64,000 nucleotides of DNA, taken from positions 62,001 to 126,000 of the forward strand of contig NHNW01000002.1 of NCBI GenBank assembly GCA_002786025.1, given 5' to 3'. Every line of letters starts with the position of its first letter. The stretch's first letter is position 1. This stretch comes from Zasmidium citrigriseum (lineage: Eukaryota > Ascomycota > Dothideomycetes > Mycosphaerellales > Mycosphaerellaceae). Under the pieces are notes generated by a model. It did no database searches. It saw only the letters and a program-made list of their open reading frames with translations, and was not told the DNA's origin. This document shows positions 21,056 to 31,989 of the stretch, in pieces. The position numbers and the translations under genes were made by a program.

Positions 21056-23900
21056 CTATCGTCTTATTAATACTACTATTAAGATTAATAAGGTTACTAT
21101 TCGGGATACTAACTTACTTCCTAATACTAATAGCTTCTTAGAAGACTTTACTAGATATAAGATAGCGAGCTTAATCGATATCTTCTCTAGATATAACTAA
21201 GTTACTCTATATAAATCCTATAGAGATATTACGGCCTTCGATATACTACTCGGATTATTCTAATAGACTACTCTTCCGTAGAGAGCTACGAATTTAGTCG
21301 CCTAGTTTATAAGAGCTATTACCTAGGTATTAATAGCTTATATATCCTACCGAGCTCGGCCCTTCTTAGACGATATTAGCGTTAAAGGCCCGAAGATAGA
21401 TTATAATAGAGAATATATCGAGCCTAGTTTATAGAGATTTATTATAGAATATATTATAGCTATCGATAAAGTTCTCGCTAATCTAGAACGAGCTAGTTAT
21501 ACTATAGCTAGGAAGAAGCTCTAACTTCTTTATAAGAAGGTTAAGATTATAGGCTATATAACTAATAAGTTTAGTCGCTACCCCGATATAGTACGAGTAC
21601 GGAAAATACTAGAATAGCCTACCCCTACCTACTAAAAGGATATTAGGATCTAGATAGGACTAGTTATATACTTCCGGATCTAGGTGCCTAAGCTAGCTAT
21701 TCGAGGGAAACCGCTTTTCTAGCTTCTTCGAAAGGACGCTAAGTTTATCTAGAAATAGGAATATTAAGATACTAAGGATACTATTACCCGTCTCCTCGTC
21801 GAAGCTCTAGCTTTAAAATTAATCGACTACTCTAAGGAAGGAGGAGGTATCGTACTTATAGTTAATACTTCTAGCGAAGGTTTTAGTACTATCCTTATAT
21901 AATACGATCCGAAGAATCCTAAAGTTTAGTATCTAGTCCGATTCGAATCTAGCCTTTTTAGTCCCCTAGAGTAGAAGTATAATACTAGGAAGCGCGAATA
22001 TTTAGGAGTACTAAAAGTATTATAGAAGCTAAAGCTATAGCTATTTAGTATCTACTTTATCTTAGAAGTAGATACTAATACGCTAATATATTAACTTAAT
22101 AAGGCTTTATCGGATCTACCGAACGTAGCTATTACTAGATAGATTGCTTAGATTCGGCTATTTACCTTCGAAGTTCGATATATACCTAGAACTAAATACT
22201 CTACTCCTAATAGCCTATCTCGTAAGCTAGCTACAGACTAAGATTACGAGGAGCTAGCGGAGGAAGAGGATATAGAGGCTATAATCGACGATAACTTCTA
22301 TCTCGTATACCTAGTATAGCGAACTAATCCCCCTTAGGAGGATACTAGTATTCTTAATTACCCGGAATATTATAACGAGACTTCCTAGTAACTAGCCTAG
22401 ATTACTACTAAGCGCCGCCGCCCTCGGAGAATAATATACTAAAGATATCGTACGCTAGTATTATAGTCGAGGAAGTTTATAGTTTAAGGCGGAGTCTTAT
22501 TCCGATAACCTTATAAATATACCCTATTATAGCGTATTATAGACTAGCCTTATATATAGGACTAGATCTTATATACCTTCTACGAGAAGAATAGCTATTA
22601 TAGTACTAATATTATATTCGATATAATTTAGCGACGATACTAGTAGGAAGGACTATACCTATCTTACTCTAGGTATTTTAAATCCTATAGCCTATATAAC
22701 TACTAGAATAGATATCCTTAGCTAGCTAAACTCCGTCTAACTATATAGAACTTTATTAGCGAAAGATAGGCTATAGATCCTATCTATATTAATACCTATA
22801 GATATCTACTCGTAGTAAGGGAGGTACTTAGCGAATAGATCGAAGTTAAGTATATTAACTATTCTTCTAAGAAAGTAACTACCCGGATTATCGCCGACTA
22901 GCTATATACTAATATCTTCTACTAATATAGAACCCCTCTAGAGATTATTCTTAATAATACTAAGTAATATACTAGTAAAGTAGCTCGTCTACTTACTAGC
23001 CTAGGTATTAAGAGAGTTCGTATTTCCCTATATAATCCCTATTCGAATACCTAAGTTAAAGTTAGATATTAGCTATTACTAGATACCCTTACTAAACTTA
23101 CGAATAGTACCCTAACTAGGTAGAGGAAATAGGTTCCTACTATTACCTAGGCGGATTAGACGATAACTAATAGTCGAACTAGCTAATCTCCCTATACTAT
23201 TATATTTAGATATAAAGTAGTACTACCTATCGAAGTCGAATACCCTACTACTACTATCTAAGATTAGGGTATAGTTCGTAACCGCGGAATACTTCTATAG
23301 TATTACGCTAAATAACTTTAGCGAATAGAAGAATCGCTCGAAGAACTCTAAGCTCGCTAAAAACGGATAAAGGCTACTATAAAGTAGTACTACGATAGCC
23401 GTAATAATATTAGCTTCGAGGAATTTTAGCCTAGCGATACGGTTCTTATATATCGCGCTAAAGATAAGTATAATAAGTCCGATAAGTTATTATTCCGCTA
23501 GAAGAGCTCCTTTCGTATTAGGGAAAGAGATATAACTAGCTTCTCTAAGCTAGAGCGACTATACTCCTATCTATTAGAAGAACTAGATAGTACTAAGATA
23601 GATAGGACCTTTACCTACTATCTTCTTAAGAAAGTAGTCTACCTATTCCGTACGTTAGTAGATAATACTAATATTACTATCTCTAAGGTAGCTAAAGCCG
23701 ACTAGCCGCGATTGTTTAAAGCCGAAGATAGGATCGAACTAGACGATAATAATCTTAAGGAAGAAGATCTATAGTTTACTAAGCTAGGTATCGCTTATCC
23801 GTAGTTAAGCCTCTCGCGGCTAAGCTCTAAAGAAAGGGAAGGGTACTAAAGGTACGACTAACTAGCGGGTTAAATTTTATTAAACTACTATAGTAATAAT
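21056..23900 (+). pseudogene. RT (3' part), RNase H and integrase of giant element
   Basis: The frame resumes in reverse transcriptase. FLDD, the YxDD-equivalent catalytic box, is intact at 21363-21374, followed by VKGPK. RNase H lies at about 21,830-22,230. An integrase zinc-binding region lies at about 22,480-22,640 and a core at about 22,690-23,200, including YRTPLEIILNN and the GIKRVRISLYNP block. A C-terminal domain extends to about 23,850. Stops are nearly all TAG/TAA. The family is a Ty3/gypsy type common in ascomycetes. Confidence 0.8.
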
Positions 23901-24198
23901 AATATCTTAATAACCGCGACTAACGCTACTACCCGCTCTACTACTATATAAGAAGGATTGTTTTCTTTCTTTCTAACTTTAACTAAAGGATTAACCTCGA
24001 AAGCTTTAACTACTAGTACGCTAGCGGTTAAAGTATATTACTACTAGCTCTAGGAGAAAGTATATTAGTATCTAGTATATATTACTATTAATATATTAAC
24101 GTACCTTCCTTATAACGATATTACGACTAATCGCGACTTCCTATCCGTATAATATAGCCGAGAAAGCGATACCTATACCTAGAATTATAGCCTTTAGT

Positions 24199-24225
24199 AT
24201 TTTATACCTCGCGGGGGTACGAAAT
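24199..24225. repeat. hairpin-like box 2
   Basis: ATTTTATACCTCGC followed by GGGGGTACGAAAT. It is the near reverse complement of the box at 27286-27312 and lies just after the integrase block. Confidence 0.55.
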
Positions 24226-27200
24226 TATTATCGTCTAATAAGTATTAAATACTCGACTACTATAGAAAGGCTAGTACCTAGATATATCCGAACCTAACTC
24301 TAGTATAAATCTAGCTAGAATAAGAGTAAATAGAGGGGTAGATATTAGCTAAAGGTTATTAGATACTATAACTTCCTCTTTAGGTATAGCGCGTAACTAG
24401 CGCTAATAATATACTATATATAGGCTCGCCTTTACCTTTCGATAATACTATAGAGTAATAACTCGGACTTTTAGAGCGACGTCGCTACCTCGCGCTCGAC
24501 TTTCCTTATTAAACTAACCTCTAATAATATAGCTCTACTAACTACTACGCTAAGTACTATATCCGCGGATCTAGTAGTACTAATATATCGGATCTTAAGG
24601 CTATTAAGTTAGTCCTAGAGACGGAATACGAAGAGCTTTAGATAGAGCGTAACTATATCCTTAGCTTACCTATAAATAGTAGCTACGAGTAGAAGGCTCG
24701 CTAATAGCGAGTCTACGAGATTAAGAATACTATCGAGTATCTTAAGATAGATCGAGATTAGATCCGCTTAACCCTAATCGGCGAAGAGAATAGAGTATCG
24801 GATATTATAGACGCCTTTATTCGCGACTACCTCGCTATATACCTAGGAGTAATAGTTACTTCTACTATAGTTACTAAGGATTATATATTTTAAGTAGTAG
24901 AACTAAGAGTTCGAGCTACTCGCCTATAGTATTAGATCTTCCGCCTTATAGAAGAGGGTACTAGAGGATAGCGCGACGACGATCGAGGTATACGCTTTAA
25001 TATTAACGAGATCTAAGCTAATCTAGACTTACTCTAGCGAGATATTACTCTATAGGAGCGTATCCTTAATAAGTATACTATTATAGGAAACGAGCGCCTC
25101 TACTAGAATATTAATCTATAGCGTAAGCTCGAGAACCGCTATACCTACTATCCTCCTAGCTACTACGACTCCTACTACTCGATCTATCGCCTAGGTTATC
25201 GTAACGATACTACTAGCCGTATAGTTAGTACTACCTATAGTCCCTAGCTACCTATTAATACTAGCTTTATTATAGTACGTATCGATAGTATTAATAGACT
25301 ATTCCTAAATCCTTCGAACCTATAGACGGCTTAGATTACCGCCTAAGTCCGTTAGCTCGATACGTAAGAAAGAAATATCCGTCGTAGCTATACTAGTCTA
25401 GATAGACTACTTCGTTAGGAGAGGCCTAAGACTAATCGAGTCTCTAAGGATTAGAGCTAAGTCGTATAAGCTAACCGCCGTTAGTTAGAACGCCTATAAG
25501 GATATCGTATCCTAGACTACTAGTACTAGAAGTAACGAGTTAAGTATAGAAAGAGGGATAGCTAGAGAGAAATAGATAGAAGAATCGGGAGATAGCTTAT
25601 AGTAATAGCTACTTCTTCCTCGCGAGCCTTCTAGTTTAGAGCTCCTTAGTATAAAACCTTTATTCTCCTTTCTTAACGAGACGTATTAAACTTTCTAGAG
25701 CGACCTAATAGATACGATATATTCGTATAGTCTTAAGCTAAAAAGATTATAAGCTATAATTTCCTTTTTCGGACTAGCGCGTACTACTAGTATAACTTCC
25801 TACTACTTTTCGAATTTTAACTTCCTTTCTACTATACTATAATATTAACCTTTAGTATCTACTCTTATCTAATAGGAGCTTTATTAAAAGCTAAACGCCT
25901 ATCGCGCGCCTAACGCTATATACCTATTAATTTCCGAGCGAGAAAGAGTAAGATAGTTTAGATAGAGATTTAAAAGCTAGCTAAAGTAGCTAAAACTAAG
26001 TACCTTAAATTACGGATAGAGCGTAACTACCTTACTACTAGTACGACTATACTAGAGGCTCGCCGCTAGCGTATTCGCGAATTAGAGAATCTAATTAAGC
26101 GGGTTATAACGGATACCTATTAACTTTATTAGTAGGATAACGACGAGGCGTAGATTAAGGCTAACTTAATAGGTACTTTCGATAACGCCTACTCCGCTAC
26201 CTATAATAGCGCTACTACCCCTTAGTATCTCTAGGATTAGTATCTTTAGAATCGCGTCGAACCTCGTATTCTCTATACTCGCCCTTAGACTTAGATCTTC
26301 TAGATTCTCTAATAAGGTAGTACTAGCTAGCGCGACGACGACCTAGATCCTCGCTTTAATATAGCTAAGATCGATACGAACCTACGCTATCTCGATAGAG
26401 ATATTACCCTTTAGGAAACTATCCTTCGCGAGTATACCGCCTATAGCGATATTCGTACGCGCTAGGAGGCGGATCTTTAGTAAGAGCTCGAGCGTCGCTA
26501 TAACTATCTAGCTCCTAGCTCTAGTAACTCTCGCCGCTCTATTTACTATCTTAGATATACTAACGACTTAGTAGATCGTACGCTTAGTACTACTAACGGT
26601 CCGACCTTACCTACCTTTAATACCCGCCGAGTTACTATTAATAGAGTAGATCGCTAGGTAGAGACTAATCCCCTAAATATAGCTATAGCTAGGATTAGCG
26701 CCCGTATTTATTAACTCGACTAGCTTCGTACTAATACCTACTACTCCCGCGCTTAACTCGATCCTCTACTTCGTTAGGAGCGCTCTAAGCTTAACTTAGT
26801 ATACGCGGACTAGACTAACGTAGCCTAGGCCGACTAGTCCCGCCTAAGCCGCCTATAATTTACGCTACTAATTACGAAAGGTCCTTTCGACTAGGCTATC
26901 CTTATAATTTAAGAGGCGTTTAGGGAGGAAGGTTTAGAGGGACTAGGGAGAAAGGGGGCGAGAATATATAAGTTATAGAGGATAGATACCGCCTCGACTA
27001 ATCTAGGGATTAGAGTTCTCTAGTAATACGATTAACCGTACCTTTCTAGACCTTATATTCTTTTATTATTTCCTTTATAATATCTAAAATTATATCCTTA
27101 CTATTAGCGGTAATAGAAGTCTATACTATACCTCCCTCGCTCCTTACTAATACCTACGCTTATTACTATTATAGATATAGAAGCTATCCCTACTTACCGC

Positions 27201-27285
27201 CTAATTCTAATAAAGTTAAACGTAGATTCTAGAATTGCCTAGCTAACGTTCTCGACCCTCGATAGGCTCTATACGCCCTAGTTAT
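24226..27285 (+). pseudogene. extra degraded ORF region 1 downstream of integrase
   Basis: The plus strand can be followed for long stretches with TAG/TAA as the main stops, for example about 25,020-25,560. The predicted product is rich in Gln, Arg, Leu and Asn with likely coiled-coil segments and His/Tyr-rich parts; no domain is recognised. A similar composition recurs at about 26,300-26,850. It could be an additional ORF of the element in the position of env, or another inserted element. Confidence 0.45.
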
Positions 27286-27312
27286 ATTTCGTACCCCTAT
27301 AGGGTATAAAAT
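27286..27312. repeat. hairpin-like box 3, inverted
   Basis: ATTTCGTACCCC-TATA-GGGTATAAAAT. Its reverse complement matches box 2 except in the centre. It separates the two extra ORF regions. Confidence 0.55.
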
Positions 27313-30300
27313 CGATACTACTTCTATTAGGTATCTAATACCTACGCCTATATTCTAAAGATATAAGATAACCGCCTCCGTATCTAAAAACCTTTTAAGA
27401 CTACCGCTATTATTATATTCTTTAATTTATAGTACCTAATATATAGAGTATTAGATAACTACTATAAACCGCGCCTCTACGCCGAATACGAGCTAATTAC
27501 GAGACGAGGAATCGACTAGAATAATTATAGGTACCTTAGAAGCGTTTATATTTACTATTTACTACGGAAGAAGACTCTAGTAGTAGTAGCCGCGAAATCT
27601 ATAGTCCTCTACCCTTCTTAAGCCTAGTTTATTTCTAGAACTTCTAATACTTTACTACTACTAAACTAACTTCTAGCTTTACTTTCTCTACCTCTTCTTT
27701 ACCCCTTTTAGATCTACTACCTTCGATACTATCTATAGACTCCGTTAATACTATCTTTCTAAATAGATCCCCGATACCTACTACTATAGCGCCTTCTAGA
27801 GCTAGACCTATTATCCCTAATAATATAGTCGAGTAGGCTATTACTTATATAGTAAAGTCCCTTATAGCTAACGCTAATAATAAAATCGTCCTCTACGAAG
27901 CTCTTAGTAGACTTCCTTTCCTTAAGATATACCGTCGCTAGCTCGGATTTAAGAGCTCTATTAGCGACGAGGATATTAAGATCTTTAACCTAAATATAAA
28001 AGATTTTAAAGTATAAGTCTCTACTATAGACGAGTATTATTAGAAGCGTCTTTCCGAATTTATCTATAGCGTCTTTAACCTATAACTTCTCGCGGCGGCT
28101 ATTAATACTAATATTATAGTCTCTAGTCTCGAAAGCGCGCTCGAATTAAAGGCTTAGCGGATTATTAGTAATCTCCCCGACAAGTTCTCTATCGTTAAGT
28201 AAGTATAGAAAATTAGCTAAGATACTTATAATAGGTACTATTAGCTACTAAAACTTATTAGTACTAACTAGACTAGTAACGAACTCTATTGGGAATTTAT
28301 CTACGACTTTATATAGCTATTCGTAGCCGAGGACCGCTAGAAGTATATATACGCCTTTATTACTAAGTACTAGAACTAGCTAATAGTAGCCCCGCTTTTA
28401 TCGAAGGCTATTATTTAGCGAACTATTAACTAGTCTAGGTAGCGAGGTACTAATAATAAGTTCTATTTAGTCTCCTTAGATCTTTAGAACTTAATAGTTA
28501 ATACTCGAAAGGAAGCTAAGCGATAGATAAGGAATAAAGCGGAGATTAAGAAGATTAATCTAGAAGATCCTACTATTAAAGCTTATATCGACGCCTAGGG
28601 ATACGAGTTTACCCCTAATATATTCCTTTAGAAGAAGACTCGCCTATCCCTAGCTCTACCTACGCCTCGCCCTAATAACTCCCCTCCTTCTCCTAGGCTA
28701 AATAGGCTATCTACGCTAAAGCTATTAAAGGATACTACTTAGCTAAAGCTAGTTTAGAATCCGAATCTACTAGCTACTCGTCGTAGTAAGCGTCTTAACC
28801 CTAACGAGTAGCCTTAAACCTAGCTCGTAGATTATACTCGCTTACGTACTAACTCTTAGAGTTCCTATAAGTCGAGCCCTTAGACGCCTAGCTAGTCTCG
28901 CGAGTAGACCCCTTTATAGTCGCCTACTTCTCGCTAATCTTAGGCTTCTAGAAAGGCTAGTTTAGAAGTTTCCTATACCTCTAATCCGAAATCTAACTTA
29001 GACCTTAAGCTATATACGAAGTATATCTATAGTACTTCTACCGCCCTAATTTCGCTTATTAACTCGAATACTACCCTTAAGATATAAGATATCCTTCTAG
29101 ATCTAGATAAGATCTAACTACTAGAGATCTACTACTAGGAGTATTAGAAGAATAGTAAAGTACTCTATACCCTATACGTTAAGAAGCTTACTAGTCTAAT
29201 AGGATTATAAACTAAGCCTAGCGAGTTATACGATTAGATAGTTAAGATATATAATAGTCGCTACGATCTATATACCTTTCGGTAGGCGAACCTAGATCTA
29301 TTCTATATTAAGGGAATAGGAAATGTTCCTTCTAACGCTCTCGGACTATATCGACTAGGTACTAGGCTAAAGAACGGAGAGTACTTCCTTTCTACTAAGT
29401 AGTCGAACCTAGTTAACCCTTAGAATCTAGAGCGAGCGATATTCCGGGCTCTCGGCCTAATAAAGGCTAATAAGGATAAGTAGGATAACGATAGTAACCT
29501 TATCGTAAATAGGCTATTCGACTAGTAGAAGGAGTTTAAGAATTCTAAGACTAGCTAGTCTATATATAATACGATACTAGAAGAGCTTAAGATATACTAG
29601 TAGTACTAGCGAAAGATCTAAGACGTTAATAATACTAGCTAGGGCCGAACTTAAGTCTTCTTACTCGCCTAGTAGATTATACGTATAGACCCTATATACT
29701 ACCTACTAACTATACTACTACGCTACGATTATACGCCTTTCCTCTACCCCTATCCGTACTATATTAAAGACTAGTATACGAATAACTTCTCGACTTAGGG
29801 ATTTCGATATATCGATAGTAATATTCGTAAGATAAGAGAGACTAGAGGTAGGTAGTATATAATTTAGGGCTCCCTTTCTCTATATATAGAGGCGAGTAAT
29901 AACTATACTAAAATTATTCCTAGCCTATATAAGCCGGAGCTATAGAATAAGTAAGTAAATCGCGTTATAAGGGATATACCTAATAAAGAAGATAGCCGAG
30001 TTAAGACGATCGATAATAAGATATAGACTCTAGAAGATATCTAGAATACTAGCTATAACTAGAAGGTAGTACCTTATACTAAGGCTCTAGGTATTTATAT
30101 CTCCGAGCCTACTCTCCTATACGATACGCCTAGAATTAATCCTATACCTAGTAGTAGCCGTAACTAGGACTATAGTAACCTCTTCCCTTAGTATACTAAA
30201 GTTAATCCTTAGAATAGAGATCCGGAGATTACTAGCGCTAGTACTTAGGAGGAGATAAGCCGCTCCTATCGTAATATAATAGCTCCGCCTACGACGCCCT

Positions 30301-30762
30301 CTAGCTACCCGAACAAATATAGAAAGATCCCTTTTATCTTCCTCGCCGCGGTCTATATAGATAAGTAGTAGGACGTTACTTAGGCCTTAACCTACTAGAA
30401 GAAGTAGAATAATCTATAGGTTATCCTCGCCTAGCGCTAGTTTATCTAGTAACTTTATAACGAATATAACCCTACGAATAATAATAACGGTAAGGATAAC
30501 TCTAACTTTACTAACTTCTTAACGTACTATTATAAGTACGTCGCTTAAGATTTCTAGAAGCGCTAGAGTTAGGTATAGATCTTAGAGAAGGATCTATATA
30601 AGGATAAGAGCTTCTTTAAGAATAGTATAGACTTTAGTAAGCTCCCGCCGCTAGACTACTCTATAGATATAGAAGACGATAAGGGTAAAGAGCTACCTTC
30701 TTACCTCGAGAATAACTTTATTAACTCTCGTAGTAATACTATTCTATCGTAAGGAGGAGATA
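27313..30762 (+). pseudogene. extra degraded ORF region 2 before 3' LTR
   Basis: From about 28,000 to 30,760 one frame is readable for roughly 900 codons with only RIP-type stops, which argues that it was a single large protein. It is hydrophilic and rich in Asn, Gln, Ser and Lys, with a Ser/Pro/Thr-rich middle (about 28,650-28,950) and an acidic C-terminus (DIEDDKGKEL near 30,690). No domain is recognised. It ends just before the last hairpin-like box and the polypurine tract. Confidence 0.5.
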
Positions 30763-30789
30763 ATTTTATACCCTTATAGAGTATAAAAT
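30763..30789. repeat. hairpin-like box 4
   Basis: ATTTTATACCC-TTATA-GAGTATAAAAT, preceded by the purine run AAGGAGGAGA at about 30751-30760. Confidence 0.5.
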
Positions 30790-30902
30790 TACTATATAGG
30801 CCTAGGCGATAGAGCGTTTAATATAAGATTTTCTTTTATAATTTAAGCGATTTATATAATAATTATAATAGATATAATAAGTCTACGGGTTAGACTTATA
30901 GT

Positions 30903-30913
30903 AAGGGAGGGAA
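30903..30913 (+). other. polypurine tract
   Basis: AAGGGAGGGAA lies directly before the 3' LTR, where plus-strand priming of an LTR retrotransposon takes place. Confidence 0.75.
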
Positions 30914-31271
30914 TATAGGCTAGCTAGCTAGCTTCTACGGAAGCTACCGCGACTACTAGTACCTACCTTTAACTTCCGAGCTACGAGTACCTTTATTATT
31001 ATTACGATACCTACTTTATATATATACGACTAGCTTCTTATATATTATACGATATAGATAGATATAGTAAAATCCTATATACTAAACTTCTTCTCTTCTT
31101 TTATAGCTTCCTTTAGAAGTACCTTAGTATATACGAATACCTTCGTATATCTAAATTTACTAATAGAGCTATATTATACCCTCTATTAAGATCTATCGCC
31201 TATAACCTCTCTTTAGCTCTATTACCTACTTAGCGACTATAGGTAGGTTAGTCTATAGGCGCCGGGTTATA
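30914..31271 (+). repeat. 3' LTR of giant element
   Basis: Matches the 5' LTR at 6484-6841 over 358 bp. Differences are few and mostly transitions, so the two LTRs were similar at insertion and diverged chiefly by RIP. CTAG follows directly. Confidence 0.9.
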
Positions 31272-31431
31272 CTAGTAGAGGTTCTAAATAGATCTCTTAA
31301 CTATAGCTTAATACTAGCTTATTAGTATATATTAAGGATCCTTTAAATAGCCTATAAAGGCTAGAGGCCTATAGAAGGGTCCTCTAAGACCTTTCTTAGC
31401 TACTAGATATAGTTTTACCTAGGGGGTAACG
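31272..31431 (-). repeat. probable 5' LTR remnant of outer gypsy element
   Basis: Read on the minus strand it begins GTTACCCCCTAGG, a start common in fungal LTRs, and contains a TTTAAA-like promoter motif. It ends at the CTAG where the giant element inserted; minus-strand sequence from 6483 downward could begin with a primer-binding site. RIP depletion stops at its right edge. No second LTR copy is in the window to confirm it. Confidence 0.45.
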
Positions 31432-31989
31432 ATTAACAAGATAATTGTAGATACTATAATAACTATCTAAGGTTTGAAGAGTTTTCACATAGTGCTAAGA
31501 AGGATGCCTTAGGCATACAGAACCACACTTCAACGTTCGAAGCTTCCCCGTGATCGAGAACAACTTAACAACAATGACTCGATGAGAGCAGGACACGGAG
31601 ACGATGTATGAGACCACGCACTCCAGGCAGCATAGGCACAGCCTACCTCTTTATGAGCACCCGCCAGCCTGATGTGCCTGATAAGTGAGGCCGCTCAGCT
31701 GAACGCCAGCGCAGTCGCACTACTGCATGACTGCCAGCTCCATGCGGTGCAGTATGGATAAGACCACAGGTCGCCCTCGTCGAGATGCACTGCATCCACG
31801 CGGACGGCAGCCGCGAAAGGTCGCTCGAGCATGCTGCGAACAGCTGGGATGTATCAAATGACAGCCTCTAGATCCACCATGGCCTTGTCAAACCTGTGAG
31901 CCTGTTACTCTCGCGCCTACGCGACGTTTCACTGCACAGCGGTACACCGGTGTACAGGACTCAGTATCTCGACGCTCGTCTTGGTCAGA
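31432..31989. other. transition from RIP block to gene-rich DNA
   Basis: CA and TG return within the first tens of bases. No gene is supported; short open frames overlapping here are shadows of the downstream gene. It should contain the promoter of the first HET gene; no clear TATA box was identified. Confidence 0.6.

Larger units (their letters stand above)
6484..31271 (+). mobile_element. giant LTR retrotransposon, interrupted by a hAT element
   Basis: It is bounded by two near-identical 358-bp direct repeats and flanked by CTAG (or ACTAG) on both sides: 6480-6483 and 31272-31275. After removing the 8.96-kb hAT insertion and one copy of its target duplication, the element is about 15.8 kb, which is long for a fungal gypsy element. 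Degraded plus-strand frames give gag (about 8.1-10.3 kb), protease (about 10.6 kb), reverse transcriptase split at 12,097/21,056, RNase H, and integrase (to about 23.9 kb). About 6.5 kb of further coding-like sequence follows before the polypurine tract. Confidence 0.85.
1..31431. repeat. RIP-mutated nested transposon block
   Basis: Nearly every line lacks the dinucleotides CA and TG, while TA, CG, CC and CT persist. That is the expected product of CpA-to-TpA mutation on both strands by repeat-induced point mutation. No intact gene-length reading frame exists, but long degraded frames appear once TAG/TAA are read as former CAG/CAA. Depletion is near total in 1-12,090 and 21,056-31,431 and weaker in 12,098-21,047. 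Normal composition resumes within a few tens of bases after 31,431. Confidence 0.93.

Noticed and set aside
1..31431. Centromere or telomere-proximal satellite
   Set aside because: AT-rich RIP DNA can form fungal centromeres, but the sequence is fully explained by nested transposons and no satellite array or telomere repeat is present. A centromeric role cannot be judged from sequence alone.
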